Positions 63,823 through 64,000 of a stretch of 64,000 nt of DNA are shown piece after piece. Source of the stretch: Micropruina sp. (GTDB taxonomy: Bacteria > Actinomycetota > Actinomycetes > Propionibacteriales > Propionibacteriaceae); the NCBI GenBank assembly GCA_016711205.1, contig JADJTM010000003.1:372001-436000 (forward strand), written 5' to 3'. Position numbers and translations under genes: made by a program. The notes under the pieces are model-generated. The model was not told the origin of the DNA. It did not search any database and worked only from the letters and a program-made list of their open reading frames with translations. The first letter of the stretch is position 1; every line of letters starts with the position of its first letter.

Positions 63823-64000
63823 CAGGCACCCAGCTGGTGCAGGGCCGCGCGGGCGTAGGCCCGTTCGGCATCGATGTCGAGGTGCCGCGACCCGTCGGTC
63901 AACGTGACGGCGAAGCCGCCGGTGACCGCGTCGAGGCTGACGAAGGCGTCGCCGAGCTGGTCACGCAACTGGTCCTCGCGGGGCAGCCAGAGCACGCGCC
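63822..64000 (-). CDS. Conserved hypothetical protein, 3' part only
   Basis: The window edge cuts the gene; 58 codons are visible: RVLWLPREDQLRDQLGDAFV ... DIDAERAYARAALHQLGA. WLPREDQLRDQLG is a pattern I recall from uncharacterised actinobacterial proteins. It is co-translated with the hot-dog gene (1-bp overlap). No function assigned. Confidence 0.7.
   Translation of the reverse strand, partial: RVLWLPREDQLRDQLGDAFVSLDAVTGGFAVTLTDGSRHLDIDAERAYARAALHQLGA

Overview
The window is a high-GC chromosomal segment of an actinobacterium, most likely a member of Propionibacteriales (inference from protein character, frequent GTG starts and gene order). The core order pmt / rsmI-tatD-rsmA-ispE ... 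tRNA-Gln-glmU-prs ... rplY-pth ... mfd-lipoprotein-mazG-eno-ftsB-DUF501-ppx-tRNA matches the block known from Mycobacterium and other Actinomycetota, with accessory genes inserted between the core pieces and no rpfB between tatD and rsmA.

Layout. 1-2.7 kb: a GlpD-like polyol-phosphate dehydrogenase (cut by the window edge) and an FGGY kinase broken by one extra base. 2.9-5.9 kb: znuA-znuC-znuB-zur zinc uptake operon with a perfect Zur box lying on its promoter. 6.3-9.6 kb: gluABCD-type glutamate ABC transporter. 9.7-12.8 kb: small conserved protein, ATP-grasp ligase, membrane protein, M20 amidohydrolase. 13-19.3 kb: fatty-acid oxidation cluster (MaoC, FabG, thiolase, TetR, acyl-CoA oxidase-like enzyme). 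19.9-22.6 kb: AzlCD exporter and a uracil/xanthine permease. 22.8-32.9 kb: pmt, rsmI-tatD-rsmA, ispE, an MFS transporter with a TetR regulator, tRNA-Gln, glmU and prs (one missing base). 33.4-38.9 kb: inserted LacI-controlled sugar ABC operon ending in a GH32/GH43-like glycosidase. 39.1-43.6 kb: rplY, pth, a zinc-ribbon protein, a dual-specificity phosphatase and an IS3-type element sitting inside a large inverted repeat. 43.7-53 kb: mfd to ppx and a class-I tRNA with UAA anticodon. 53.2-64 kb: Bax inhibitor-like protein, Nudix protein, YpfJ-type protease, lipoprotein, alkyladenine glycosylase, SRPBCC protein, DUF2277, phosphodiester glycosidase plus GT2-GtrA pair, CoA-binding protein, DUF1801, hot-dog protein and a partial gene.

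Three features recur across the window. (1) Intergenic gaps are packed with short palindromic repeats: family A (core GGGGACGGTTCC, five clusters, about 23 copies), family B (a GTCATCCCGGCG...GCCGGGATC hairpin, three clusters) and family C (a 40-bp perfect palindrome, with a relative inside the maoC coding sequence). In four of five family A clusters all forward copies precede all reverse copies. (2) Several genes (znuA, gluA, M20, tetR, ispE, mfd, DUF501) have a TANNNT-like -10 box ending 6-7 bases before the start codon, which points to leaderless mRNAs. (3) Four conserved frames (FGGY kinase, prs, ppx, IS orfB) are each broken by a single G/C insertion or loss; because prs is essential, base-calling errors are the most likely cause. 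I see no CRISPR array, prophage or classical defence island.
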